DNA of 64,000 nt from Clostridium sp. E02 (GTDB taxonomy: Bacteria; Bacillota; Clostridia; Lachnospirales; Lachnospiraceae), in assembly GCF_003833015.1 (NCBI RefSeq), contig NZ_RJLQ01000009.1, positions 109,081 through 173,080 of the forward strand, read 5' to 3'. The notes under the pieces were generated by a model that was given only the letters and a program-made list of their open reading frames with translations, made no database searches and was not told the origin of the DNA. Shown here in pieces: positions 42,873 through 51,825 of the stretch; within the stretch, counting starts at the first letter, position 1; the number at the start of each line of letters is the position of its first letter. The translations under genes and the position numbers were made by a program.

Positions 42873-43457
42873 CTAACGAATCCTTTCAAATAATCCAGAG
42901 CGAATCAGTGCCCTTCGAAGAGGAATATAGATCATGACTGCAACGACCGTGGAAGTAACTGCATTCACGATTGTAGATGCCACATTCCAAACCAGTGAGA
43001 GTTGTGCTGCTGGTTTCCCTAAAATCAGAAGTTTATAAAAATAGCCAATCAATGGATCGGAAATCACATTAAATAAAAGTCCAAAAACCGCTCCCATAGT
43101 CACATAGAGAACCACACGTTTCTGATCAGAAGTCTTATTAATTTTGCCAATCCGATGTGCTACGAGTCCGGTAATCAGTCCAATGCAAAGTTTTAATACA
43201 AATGTCTTAGGAGCATACACCACGTAAACAGGATCAAGAAGATCCCCGATGGTCATTCCAATCGCTCCTCCTAAGCCTCCATAAAATCCGCCTAATAACA
43301 ATGCACCCAAAACACAGACTGCATTTCCCAAATGAATGGAAGTGGCATCTCCACCTGGCAATGTGATCTTAACCTGCAAAAACGTAAATACCACATAGGA
43401 CATTGCTGCAAAAAGACCGGTAAGTGAAATCTTATAAAATGTATTTGATTGTTTCAT
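42873..43457 (-). CDS. ECF transporter S component (vitamin uptake, substrate unknown)
   Basis: S components give substrate specificity to energy-coupling-factor vitamin importers and use a shared ATPase module encoded elsewhere. The 194-residue protein has about six membrane spans, starting LTGLFAAMSYVVFTFLQVKI. The hallmark GGDATSIHLGNAVCVLGALLLGGFYGGLGGAIG and ISDPLIGYFYKLL region places it in the ECF-type S-component family. The substrate cannot be read; no riboswitch was recognised upstream. The start MKQSNTF has GGGAG 9 nt upstream; 16 earlier codons are rejected. Its neighbour is thiamine pyrophosphokinase, so thiamine is possible, though this is only a neighbour-based guess. Confidence 0.82.
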   Translation of the reverse strand: MKQSNTFYKISLTGLFAAMSYVVFTFLQVKITLPGGDATSIHLGNAVCVLGALLLGGFYGGLGGAIGMTIGDLLDPVYVVYAPKTFVLKLCIGLITGLVAHRIGKINKTSDQKRVVLYVTMGAVFGLLFNVISDPLIGYFYKLLILGKPAAQLSLVWNVASTIVNAVTSTVVAVMIYIPLRRALIRSGLFERIR

Positions 43458-43551
43458 CTTTTGTTTCTCCCTTGCTGTTTTAATGATCCTTATCTTAGCA
43501 TGCAAGTGGAGTGATATAAATATCCAGTTTTAATCTTTTGAACCATTCCAG

Positions 43552-44214
43552 TTAATCGTGAGATTCCACACAGATCAATACCCCAGAATCAAAGTCGATG
43601 GAACCAGTCTCACTTATAAGTTCATTGCTGATGCAAAGGCTTTTTCCTATGGTAATATCTTTTTTATGAAGCGGATATTTAAACCCTGTGAGGGTAATTC
43701 CATGCACTTCCATTGTCAAAGGCAGGAAAGAAATATATTTCCCCCATACCTGATCCACATAAAACCATCTTTTTTTATCAAGCACAGTAACCCTGTTTTT
43801 GGAGTCAATCACAGAAGCCGTAACTCCTCTTTTTAAGCAGTCGTATAATAGATGAATATTCCCTAGAGAATGATCCATCCTTCCTCCCATCGCCCCTAAA
43901 AGTGTAAGATCTGTACAGCCAAGTACTATAGCCTTATTTATTCCCAATTCTGTATCCGTTTCATCTTTTTCCGGTTTATGGATATCCCAGGTAATCTCAT
44001 CAGAACTGCTTTGATATTCTAAAAAAACATCTGGATCAACAGAATCAAAATCACCGACGATTGCATCTGGCTTTAGATTTAGTCTGTTAACTGCCAAAAG
44101 ACCGCTGTCAACGGCAATGACGTGGTCAAATGATTGATTCTTCAAATAAGCATTTGCGAATTCATAATCCATAATTCCGCCTGTTACAATTAAACCTTTT
44201 GATTTTTCTTTCAC
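43552..44214 (-). CDS. Thiamine pyrophosphokinase (thiamine diphosphokinase)
   Basis: The enzyme makes the coenzyme thiamine diphosphate from thiamine and ATP. The 220-residue protein shows HVIAVDSGLLAVNRLNLKPDAIVGDFDSVD (about 31-60), ETDTELGINKAIVLGCTDLTLLGAMGGRMDHSLGN and a C-terminal beta-sandwich with SIDFDSGVLICVE. The start is a GTG overlapping the rpe stop by 4 nt (GTGA) with AAGGA 9 nt upstream. It follows rpe and ends the long priA-rsgA operon. Confidence 0.93.
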   Translation of the reverse strand: MKEKSKGLIVTGGIMDYEFANAYLKNQSFDHVIAVDSGLLAVNRLNLKPDAIVGDFDSVDPDVFLEYQSSSDEITWDIHKPEKDETDTELGINKAIVLGCTDLTLLGAMGGRMDHSLGNIHLLYDCLKRGVTASVIDSKNRVTVLDKKRWFYVDQVWGKYISFLPLTMEVHGITLTGFKYPLHKKDITIGKSLCISNELISETGSIDFDSGVLICVESHD

Positions 44215-44873
44215 TTTTCATATTCCTTAAATATATCTAAAAATGATTGTGTGTTGGTTTTTAAATCACCCTTAAACACAGCCGATCCAGCTACAAAGAT
44301 ATTGGCTCCTGCCTCGATCAACTCTCGGACATTATCACAAGTCACGCCTCCATCCACTTCAATATCCAGATTAATCTTTCTCTCTTCACACAACCTTCTT
44401 AATGATCGGATTTTCTCCAGTGTGTATGGGATAAATTTCTGGCCCCCAAATCCTGGATTCACGGACATGATCAGCACCATATCTACTTCTGCTAAAATAC
44501 AATCAAGAGCCGATAAGGGGGTTGCCGGATTTAAAGCTACTCCAGCCTTTACTCCTGCTTCTTTGATTTGGTTGATGGTCCGATCCAAGTGAGTGCATGC
44601 TTCTGCATGAACGCAAATAAGATCAGCACCTGCCTGTTTGACATCATCAATGTAACGGCCTGGTTCTTCCACCATCATATGCACATCAAATTGTTTGTTG
44701 GTGCAGTTCCTAAGACTGGAGATTACGGGAAATCCAAAGGAAATACTTGGAACAAATGCTCCATCCATTACATCTAGATGAATATAACTGGCTCCTGCCT
44801 CCGATACCTCCGACACCTGTTGTCCAAGATTTTTAAAGTCTGCCGCTAATATTGATGGGGCAAGTTTAAGCAT
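44211..44873 (-). CDS. rpe: Ribulose-phosphate 3-epimerase
   Basis: This TIM-barrel enzyme of the pentose phosphate pathway interconverts ribulose 5-phosphate and xylulose 5-phosphate. The 220-residue protein has LAPSILAADFKNLG at the start, YIHLDVMDGAFVPSISFG, FDVHMMVEEP, VNPGFGGQKFIP and VDGGVTCDN, with the catalytic Asp and metal His residues intact. It follows rsgA by 2 nt, the same order as in Bacillus and many clostridia (prpC-prkC-rsgA-rpe-thiN). Confidence 0.98.
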   Translation of the reverse strand: MLKLAPSILAADFKNLGQQVSEVSEAGASYIHLDVMDGAFVPSISFGFPVISSLRNCTNKQFDVHMMVEEPGRYIDDVKQAGADLICVHAEACTHLDRTINQIKEAGVKAGVALNPATPLSALDCILAEVDMVLIMSVNPGFGGQKFIPYTLEKIRSLRRLCEERKINLDIEVDGGVTCDNVRELIEAGANIFVAGSAVFKGDLKTNTQSFLDIFKEYEK

Positions 44874-44874
44874 A

Positions 44875-45753
44875 TTAATATCTCCTTTTCTCTTTTAGTT
44901 CCTGATACAAGAGCTGATAATTATGATATCGGCTCTCACTGATTTTTCCTTCCTTTACTGCATCCTTAACGCCACAAGTGGTTTCACCAATATGGACACA
45001 ACCCAGAAAGCGGCATTCCTCTTCAAATGCATCAAACTCGTTAAAGTAGTTTTTTAACTGACCGCACTCCAGATCTTCTATATACATAGAACTGAATCCA
45101 GGTGTATCCATCATATACGTGTTATCACCTATTCCAAATAGTTCTGAATGCCGGGTGGTATGTTTCCCTCTCTGGATTTTTTCACTTATCTGAGCCGTTT
45201 CCATATCTGCCAGGGGATAAATCAAATTGGTAAGGGAAGATTTTCCGACTCCTGAAGGTCCAGCTAGTACCGTTGTTTTCCCTTTCACCAATGACTTAAT
45301 CTCATTGATTCCCTGATTTTCGTAGGTACTGGTAAAATAAACAGGATAGCCGGCCGGCTCATAGGTGGCCTTGAGTTCTTTTTGTCTATTCACATCCGAA
45401 AGATCCGATTTATTAAAACATATTTTAACAGGAACATTTTGGACCTCCATCATAACTAAAAATCGATCCAAAAGATTTAAATTCGGTTCTGGATGGGTGA
45501 TGGAAAAAAACACCAGAGCCTGATCAACATTCGCAACCGCGGGACGAACAAGTGCATTTTCTCTTGGAAGAATTTCATCTATATTTCCTTTTCGTTCCAT
45601 CTCATCTAGAATGGTAATCTTTACATTATCTCCCACCAAGGGTTTGATATTTATATTACGGAAGATCCCCTTTGCCTTGCATTCATAAACCATTCCATCT
45701 GTCCCGTGTACATAATAGAATCCTGCGATTCCTTTTAATATTTTTCCAGTCAT
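44875..45753 (-). CDS. rsgA: Small ribosomal subunit biogenesis GTPase RsgA
   Basis: RsgA (YloQ/CpgA) acts in late 30S maturation. The 292-residue protein has an N-terminal OB fold (ILKGIAGFYYVHGTDGMVYECKAKGIFR, LVGDNV) and a circularly permuted G domain with CFNKSDLSD before GPSGVGKSSLTNLIYP, then MDTPGFSSM. A C-terminal zinc site EECRFLGCVHIGETTCGVK gives the Cys-Cys-His-Cys ligands. The start MTGKIL has AAGGA 7 nt upstream; the longer frame overlaps prkC. The gene is a known neighbour and phosphorylation target of PrkC in Bacillus. Confidence 0.97.
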   Translation of the reverse strand: MTGKILKGIAGFYYVHGTDGMVYECKAKGIFRNINIKPLVGDNVKITILDEMERKGNIDEILPRENALVRPAVANVDQALVFFSITHPEPNLNLLDRFLVMMEVQNVPVKICFNKSDLSDVNRQKELKATYEPAGYPVYFTSTYENQGINEIKSLVKGKTTVLAGPSGVGKSSLTNLIYPLADMETAQISEKIQRGKHTTRHSELFGIGDNTYMMDTPGFSSMYIEDLECGQLKNYFNEFDAFEEECRFLGCVHIGETTCGVKDAVKEGKISESRYHNYQLLYQELKEKRRY

Positions 45754-45763
45754 ATACCATTCC

Positions 45764-47926
45764 TTATGATTGAGGAACTGGGACAAATGTAATGGAGTAA
45801 GAATTGATTACATCACCCGTTTCCACATTTACGATTTCTATTGCTCCGCTTGTTACACCGTAAGCTCCCTCTAAGTTTTTAAACGAAACAGGAAGCATCT
45901 GGTCCCCCTTCATGGTAACCGGTCCCATCAAAGCTCTTACCTCATCTTTTCCATTAATCGTTTGTCTTAGCTGAATTTTCAAAGTCAGTTGTGTACTTCC
46001 AGATCCTGGACCAATGATATTCTGCAAAGAATAGGACTTATCAATGGAGGCAATGTATTTATAACGGGACTGTTGTTCTGTTCCCGTACTGATCACATAA
46101 TTTACCGAACTCCCAGCTTCTGCCTGACTGCCTGCAGTTAAGGACTGACTGACTACGCTCCCTCTTTGTACGGTTTCTGAAGATACTTCTGTAACAGTTC
46201 CCTGCATAAGTCCTACGTCTGCCAGCATCTCTATGGCAACTTCCTGTGTCTGTCCCTTAATATCCGGAACAACAACCGGATTAACAAGCGCCGGTCCATT
46301 GCTGGATACCAAAGTTACTTTGCTTCCTTCTTTCGCTTCTTCCGGATGATAGCTCATTACATATCCAGCCATAACGGAATCACTGTTTTCCTGTTGAACA
46401 TCCACAACAAGACCTTTCTTTTCCAGCAATGCCTTAGCCGTTTCTGTATCCATTTTATTCAGGTTAAGATCTTTTAAATCAACAGTGACATACTCTGGTC
46501 CCTTACTGATTACCACATAAACAGCAGAATACTTATCAACCACCTCCCCGGCAGAAGGATCTTGTGATATTACATCTCCTTTTGGGATGGTTTCATCATA
46601 GGCATAATCTTTGATCTTCATATAAAGACCGCCATTGTCTTTCAGCTTTTGCTCAGCAATGTCTTCCGTTAGCTCTAACACATCTGGCATTTCAACTGTT
46701 TTATCGCTAAGTGTTACTTCTGTAGATGATTCTAATTGTGAAGGCTCTGTATTATTGCTAGATCCAAACCGCAATAATCCACTCACTTTAGAAAAAACCA
46801 CAATGAGCACGATCACAATTACAACTGCAACGATTATGCCTGCCGCTGTTAAAAGTTTTTCAAGTTTAGGGTTTAAATCATCCTCGTTGTCATTGCGCTT
46901 TGCCTTTCTACCTTTGGGTGGCAAGGATTCTCTCCCCCCCTGTCGTTGATTGGGTGAGGATTCTTGTGTATAATAATGTTTATTCTCTTGCACTTGCTCT
47001 TTTTGAATCTTGCGTCCAGAACGAATCTGTTCCAATTCCGGTTTTCCAATAATTACAGTCTGCGAATCATCCACCTGTGTATTATTTTTAACAAAATCTC
47101 CATTTGGATTCACAAGAGCTTTCCGAAGATCTGCAACTACCTCATACATGGTTTGATAACGGTATTCCGGCTTTTTTTCTGTACTTTTTAGAATTATATT
47201 CTCCAGTGCAACGGGAATACTTTCATTAAAATAGCTGGGAGGTGTAATCGGGTCTTCCAAATGAGCCAAAGCAACCGTTACCGTATTCTCACCTTGAAAT
47301 GGAACTTTTCCAGCAACCATCTCATACATGGAAATCCCAAGAGAGTAAATATCACTACGAACATCGCTGTAGCCACCTCTTGCCTGCTCTGGCGATATGT
47401 AATGGACTGAACCCACTGCTGTCGCATTCATTGTCTGAGTCGACGCTGCACGGGCGATTCCAAAATCCGCAACCTTTACTTTTCCATCTCTAGCTATGAT
47501 AATATTCTGAGGTTTGATATCCCGGTGAACAATTTCCTGTTCATGTGCTGCAGCAATTCCCTGCGCAACATAAATGGCAATCCCAATCGCTTCTTTGATA
47601 TCTAAACAGCCTTTTTTTTGGATATAATTTTTTAATGTGATCCCTTCAATCAACTCCATCACAATGTAATGGAGTGTTTCTTCATCCACAACATCATAAA
47701 CATTTACAATGTTAGGGTGGGACAGGCGTGCCGATGCCTGTGCTTCCATCTTAAATTTACTGACAAAACTACTGTCAGTACTGAACTCTTCCTTTAATAC
47801 CTTAATGGCAACAAGGCGGTTTAATTTATGGCACAGGGCCTTATACACATTTGACATCCCTCCGGAACCGATTTGTTCCAGTATTTCATATCTGTCCTGT
47901 AAAAATGTCCCTGGTCTAAGGATCAT
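45764..47926 (-). CDS. prkC: PASTA-domain serine/threonine protein kinase PrkC
   Basis: This membrane receptor kinase senses muropeptides or lipid II and regulates cell wall, growth and germination. The 720-residue protein has a Hanks-type kinase (about 10-270): IGSGGMSNVYKA, AIKVLKEE, HRDIKPQNI, DFGIA. A basic juxtamembrane region and one membrane span (about 356-377, LLTAAGIIVAVVIVIVLIVVFS) follow. Three PASTA repeats cover about 405-630, and a C-terminal beta-rich domain of about 90 residues without a recognised fold follows. The start overlaps the phosphatase stop by 4 nt. The three-PASTA count plus extra domain matches many clostridial kinases. Confidence 0.96.
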   Translation of the reverse strand: MILRPGTFLQDRYEILEQIGSGGMSNVYKALCHKLNRLVAIKVLKEEFSTDSSFVSKFKMEAQASARLSHPNIVNVYDVVDEETLHYIVMELIEGITLKNYIQKKGCLDIKEAIGIAIYVAQGIAAAHEQEIVHRDIKPQNIIIARDGKVKVADFGIARAASTQTMNATAVGSVHYISPEQARGGYSDVRSDIYSLGISMYEMVAGKVPFQGENTVTVALAHLEDPITPPSYFNESIPVALENIILKSTEKKPEYRYQTMYEVVADLRKALVNPNGDFVKNNTQVDDSQTVIIGKPELEQIRSGRKIQKEQVQENKHYYTQESSPNQRQGGRESLPPKGRKAKRNDNEDDLNPKLEKLLTAAGIIVAVVIVIVLIVVFSKVSGLLRFGSSNNTEPSQLESSTEVTLSDKTVEMPDVLELTEDIAEQKLKDNGGLYMKIKDYAYDETIPKGDVISQDPSAGEVVDKYSAVYVVISKGPEYVTVDLKDLNLNKMDTETAKALLEKKGLVVDVQQENSDSVMAGYVMSYHPEEAKEGSKVTLVSSNGPALVNPVVVPDIKGQTQEVAIEMLADVGLMQGTVTEVSSETVQRGSVVSQSLTAGSQAEAGSSVNYVISTGTEQQSRYKYIASIDKSYSLQNIIGPGSGSTQLTLKIQLRQTINGKDEVRALMGPVTMKGDQMLPVSFKNLEGAYGVTSGAIEIVNVETGDVINSYSITFVPVPQS

Positions 47927-48666
47927 AAGCTTACCTCCCTGCCAATCTGCGGGTCTATTAAAACAACAGCAATATTGTCTTTTCCGCCATTGTCATTGGC
48001 TACTGTGATTAGTTTTTCTGCCTTTTCCGAAAGCTTCAGCTCTGAGCAGATGATTTGTTCCATCTCTGCGTCCTCCAACATATTACTAAGTCCATCGGAA
48101 CACATGAGCACATAATCCCCAGGCTCAAGATCAACTTCAAAAAAATCAATCTCCAGTTTATCTTCTGTACCTATCGCCCTTGTTATAATATTCTTCTTTT
48201 CCCTATAATCTTTACTTCCCCGTTCCATCTGTCCCAAAGAAACCAATTCTTCTACATAGGAATGATCCTTCGTGATCTGAAGTAACTGGTTTCTGACCAG
48301 ATAGAGTCTGCTATCGCCAACGTTAGCAATATGCAAAACGGAATCCTCAATGACTGCTGCAACCAGGGTTGTCCCCATTCCATTCAACTCTTCTTTTTTC
48401 TTTGATTCCTGATACAGCATATTGTTTGCTAATTCGATCCCTTCCCGGAGAAGAGTAATGATTTTTGTTTCTTTTGCCTGATTCATATACTTCACTAGAT
48501 TTTCAACAATAAATCTAGAAGCATAATCTCCTGCCTGGTGACCGCCCATGCCATCTGCAACCAGGAAAAAATTCGGCAGTTTGCCTACCGATTCTATGGA
48601 TGCATAGACATAATCCTGATTCGCCGTGCGGACTTTACCAGTATCCGTCATTGCGCAAGCCTTCAT
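47923..48666 (-). CDS. prpC: PP2C-type serine/threonine phosphatase PrpC
   Basis: PrpC reverses PrkC phosphorylation. The 247-residue cytoplasmic protein has all the PP2C metal-site motifs: TDTGKVRTANQDYVYA, VADGMGGHQAGD, GMGTTLVAAV, NVGDSRLYLV, CSDGLSNML and NGGKDNIAVVLI. Manganese-dependent activity is expected from the family. It is directly coupled to prkC, the usual phosphatase-before-kinase order, and follows rlmN by 19 nt. Confidence 0.97.
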   Translation of the reverse strand: MKACAMTDTGKVRTANQDYVYASIESVGKLPNFFLVADGMGGHQAGDYASRFIVENLVKYMNQAKETKIITLLREGIELANNMLYQESKKKEELNGMGTTLVAAVIEDSVLHIANVGDSRLYLVRNQLLQITKDHSYVEELVSLGQMERGSKDYREKKNIITRAIGTEDKLEIDFFEVDLEPGDYVLMCSDGLSNMLEDAEMEQIICSELKLSEKAEKLITVANDNGGKDNIAVVLIDPQIGREVSL

Positions 48667-48685
48667 CGCCCAATTCTCACTTCCT

Positions 48686-49723
48686 TTATTCCTGATTTAA
48701 AAAGCTTTTTCTTAACTGGCCACAAGCTCCATTAATATCTCTTCCCATTTCTCTTCTAATAGTAACATTTATTCCGTTTTTTTCAAGATGATTTTTAAAT
48801 GCATCAATTGATTTTTTATCGGATTGAACAAAATCTCTTTCTTTAATGGGATTAACTGGAATTAGATTTACATGGCCGTGCTGGTGCTTTAATAATGAAG
48901 TCAAAGCGGCTGCCTCCGTCAAATTGTCATTCACACCGCTTACCAAGCTGTATTCAAAGGTAAGTCTTCGTCCTGTTTTCTGAAAATATATCTGGCATGC
49001 CTGTAATACCTCTGATAGGGAATAACGGTTTGCAACAGGCATTAAATTCTTACGCACCTGGTCATTGGGAGCATGAAGAGAAAGCGCCAACGTAATTTGA
49101 AAATTTTCTTCTGCCAATTTGTAGATTTCAGGCACAATTCCGCAGGTAGACACAGTAAGATTTCGTTGACTGATATTCAGCCCGTTTTCATCGGTTAGTA
49201 GTTTTATAAACTGTATCAGATTTTCATAGTTATCAAGAGGTTCCCCTGATCCCATAACCACAACGTTGGAAACCCGCTCTCCTGTTATACTCTGGATTCG
49301 ATAAATCTGATCGAGCATTTCTGCAGGCGTTAAATTACGTTCCAGCCCATCCAATGTGGATGCACAAAACCGACATCCCATACGGCAGCCCACCTGAGAG
49401 GAGATGCATACAGAATTCCCATGCTTATATCTCATAAGAACGCTTTCGATTATATTACCATCGGAAAGTCCAAATAAATACTTTCTGGTTCCATCAATCT
49501 CAGATATCTTTTCCTCTACCACCGTAAGTGAGGTATAGACTGTTGACTGCTGTAATTTTTCTTTTAGAGATTTGGAAAGATTTGTCATTTCCTCATAGTT
49601 AAAAGCCAGTTTCTGGTGCATCCATTCATAGATCTGTTTTCCACGGAACGGTTTTTCCCCTATCGATCGAATAAAAGAAGTCAGTTCATTCAGATCCAGA
49701 GATTTTATATCTGTTTTATTCAT
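48686..49723 (-). CDS. rlmN: Dual-specificity 23S rRNA/tRNA adenosine-C2 methyltransferase RlmN
   Basis: This radical SAM methyltransferase modifies A2503 of 23S rRNA and A37 of some tRNAs. The 345-residue protein has the iron-sulfur cysteines in GCRMGCRFCASTLDG and the two methyl-transfer cysteines in the CSGxx-type C-terminal part (REMGRDINGACGQLRKS) and STCGI region. The start MNKTDI is chosen for AAGGA 7 nt upstream, within the rsmB stop region (ATGAATAA). It is a single RlmN; nothing suggests the A2503-C8 resistance enzyme Cfr. Confidence 0.97.
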   Translation of the reverse strand: MNKTDIKSLDLNELTSFIRSIGEKPFRGKQIYEWMHQKLAFNYEEMTNLSKSLKEKLQQSTVYTSLTVVEEKISEIDGTRKYLFGLSDGNIIESVLMRYKHGNSVCISSQVGCRMGCRFCASTLDGLERNLTPAEMLDQIYRIQSITGERVSNVVVMGSGEPLDNYENLIQFIKLLTDENGLNISQRNLTVSTCGIVPEIYKLAEENFQITLALSLHAPNDQVRKNLMPVANRYSLSEVLQACQIYFQKTGRRLTFEYSLVSGVNDNLTEAAALTSLLKHQHGHVNLIPVNPIKERDFVQSDKKSIDAFKNHLEKNGINVTIRREMGRDINGACGQLRKSFLNQE

Positions 49724-51059
49724 TCTTTTTTCCTTTTTTAAATGCCCCAATAAAAAATCCGTCACAGGGATGGACACCGGGCAAAAGCTGTATATATCCA
49801 TGCTTCATGGTTTCTGAATGGAATTCACTTCCTAGCTTTTCAGAAAGATCAACTCCATGAAAGGAAGAAAACTGCTCCAAGAACCAATTCACGTTCTCTT
49901 CATTTTCTTTCATATTGATCGTACATGTACTAAAAATAAGGGTACCACCTGGTTTTACATATTCCTGAACAACTGAGAGAATCTCCCTTTGTAACGATGC
50001 AAGACGATTAAGGTCTTCTGGTTGTATCCGATATTTTATATCTGGTTTCCGTCCAATAATGCCAAGTCCGGAACATGGAAGATCTGCAATCACAAGATCC
50101 GCTTTCCCAATGGAATCTGGATCCTTAATCCGTGCATCCTGAATACGAGTTTTCATATTAGTAAATCCACACCGAGCGATGTTCTCCTGTATAAAATTTA
50201 CCTTCACTTCACTTAAATCACGTACCTCTACCATCCCAGATCCTTTTAGTCTATCTGCAATATGAATGCTCTTCCCACCGGGAGCTCCACAAACATCAAT
50301 GCAGTAATCTCCATTTTGGGGATCTGCAATTTCACCAACCAAACTAGAGCTTACATCTTGTACCTGAATATAACCTTGTTGAAACGCTTCCAAGCCTTCT
50401 AGATAATCGTACTGTTCTAGATAAATCATCTCATCCGAAAGGGAAGATTCTCGTATCATAGCTCCCTGTTTTTTCAAACTATCTAAAACATCTTCTTTGG
50501 AAGCTCTTGATCGATTGATTCGTACAGACATTTTACTTTTTTCCAGGAAAGACTCCATCATGAGCCGAGCCGTATCTTTGCCATATTCATGATTCCACAT
50601 ATCCACAAGCCAGGAGGGAATCGAATAACGGACGGAATCGTTTGGCCAGCTTATATCTGTTTTATTTCTTGATATGTTCCGAAGTACTCCATTGACAAAC
50701 CCTTTCAATCCAGTGAATTTTCGTTTGCCAGCTAATTTAACAGCTTCGTTGCATACGGCAGAGTCTGGAACACGATCCATAAATAGAATCTGATAAACCG
50801 ACATCCGCAATATGGTTCGGATCAACGGTTTCATCTTTTTGACTTTTGTAGTAGAAAAAGAATCTATGACATAATCAATCTGTATTAAATGTTCCAATGT
50901 ACCATCTACTGTTCTGGATATAAAGGAGCGTTCCGGTTTATCTAAATACTGATACTTATTCAAAGCTTGACGCAGGATTAAATGACTATATCCCGATCGT
51001 TCCAAAATTTCTAGCAGAATATCAAGAACAATTTCCCTGCCGTCTGTGTCTTTAGTCAT
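49716..51059 (-). CDS. rsmB: 16S rRNA (cytosine-967 C5)-methyltransferase RsmB
   Basis: RsmB makes m5C967 in 16S rRNA. The 447-residue protein has an N-terminal NusB-like domain (about 1-140, TDGREIVLDILLEILERSGYSHL and NGVLRN) and a SAM domain with DVCGAPGGKS, DARIKDP, ADLPCSGLGI and the catalytic cysteine in FSTCTIN. The start MTKDTDG has GGAGG upstream; the longer frame overlaps the protease gene. It overlaps the zinc protease stop by 8 nt and rlmN by 8 nt, so the whole segment is coupled. Confidence 0.96.
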   Translation of the reverse strand: MTKDTDGREIVLDILLEILERSGYSHLILRQALNKYQYLDKPERSFISRTVDGTLEHLIQIDYVIDSFSTTKVKKMKPLIRTILRMSVYQILFMDRVPDSAVCNEAVKLAGKRKFTGLKGFVNGVLRNISRNKTDISWPNDSVRYSIPSWLVDMWNHEYGKDTARLMMESFLEKSKMSVRINRSRASKEDVLDSLKKQGAMIRESSLSDEMIYLEQYDYLEGLEAFQQGYIQVQDVSSSLVGEIADPQNGDYCIDVCGAPGGKSIHIADRLKGSGMVEVRDLSEVKVNFIQENIARCGFTNMKTRIQDARIKDPDSIGKADLVIADLPCSGLGIIGRKPDIKYRIQPEDLNRLASLQREILSVVQEYVKPGGTLIFSTCTINMKENEENVNWFLEQFSSFHGVDLSEKLGSEFHSETMKHGYIQLLPGVHPCDGFFIGAFKKGKKNE

Positions 51060-51768
51060 TATTTCTTCTTCCTCCAAATAATAATACCAATCGTAATAAC
51101 TGGAGTACCGTTGCCGCCAATGCTGCGACATAAGTCAGAGCAGCCGCTCCAAGTACCTTTTTTGTATGGCCAAGTTCTTCATCCCCTAAAATCCCCACAC
51201 TACCAAGTAAAGTTACTGCACGTCTGGAAGCATTGAATTCAACCGGAAGGGTCACAAGCTGGAACAAAACAGCCAGTGAAAACAAGATCAAGCCAATATT
51301 AACAAGTGGTGAACCTGCTCCCCCAATGAAAAATCCAAGCAAAATAACAGGGAACGCTGCTTGGGAACCAATATTGGAAACCGGAACGATGGCACCTCTT
51401 AAACGCAGAGGAACATATCCGTTGTGATCCTGCATGGCATGGCCGCACTCATGTGCCGCAACCCCAATCGCTGCCACAGAGGTGGAACCAAACACAGAAT
51501 CGGAAAGATTCACTGTTTTTGAACGGGGATCATAATGATCGGACAATTTACCACTGACCGCACGGACATCTACATCGTAAATTCCCTGGGAGTTTAAAAG
51601 ACGTTTTGCTGCCTCTGCTCCTGTCATTCCAGACATACTCCTTACCTTAGAATATTTATTGAATGTACTGGTTACTCTGGCAGATGCCGCCATAGACAAA
51701 ACTGCACCGATTAACACAAAAATCCAAGTGGGATCAAAAAAATAACCCATCATGCCTCCATAATACAT
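51052..51768 (-). CDS. Membrane zinc metallopeptidase (YugP family)
   Basis: The 238-residue integral membrane protein has an N-terminal span (about 8-28), a catalytic HECGHAMQD (His-Glu-xx-His zinc site, about 110-118) and two or three more spans near the C-terminus. LNSQGIYDVDVRAVSGKLSDHYDPRSKTVNLSDSVFG before the zinc site is typical of the YugP/DUF-type neutral zinc metallopeptidases. Natural substrates are unknown. The gene is often found between fmt and rsmB in clostridia. It follows fmt by 57 nt. Confidence 0.9.
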   Translation of the reverse strand: MYYGGMMGYFFDPTWIFVLIGAVLSMAASARVTSTFNKYSKVRSMSGMTGAEAAKRLLNSQGIYDVDVRAVSGKLSDHYDPRSKTVNLSDSVFGSTSVAAIGVAAHECGHAMQDHNGYVPLRLRGAIVPVSNIGSQAAFPVILLGFFIGGAGSPLVNIGLILFSLAVLFQLVTLPVEFNASRRAVTLLGSVGILGDEELGHTKKVLGAAALTYVAALAATVLQLLRLVLLFGGRRNND

Positions 51769-51825
51769 TGATCTTCACTCCTTTCTTTCAAATGCTCCAA
51801 TACTCATATACTGTAACTCGTTTTT

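Noticed and set aside
43458..43551. TPP or FMN riboswitch upstream of the ECF S-component gene
   Set aside because: Only about 94 nt, no conserved riboswitch core seen.
48686..49723. Cfr-type resistance methyltransferase
   Set aside because: Gene order with rsmB, prpC and prkC and overall sequence fit the housekeeping RlmN.
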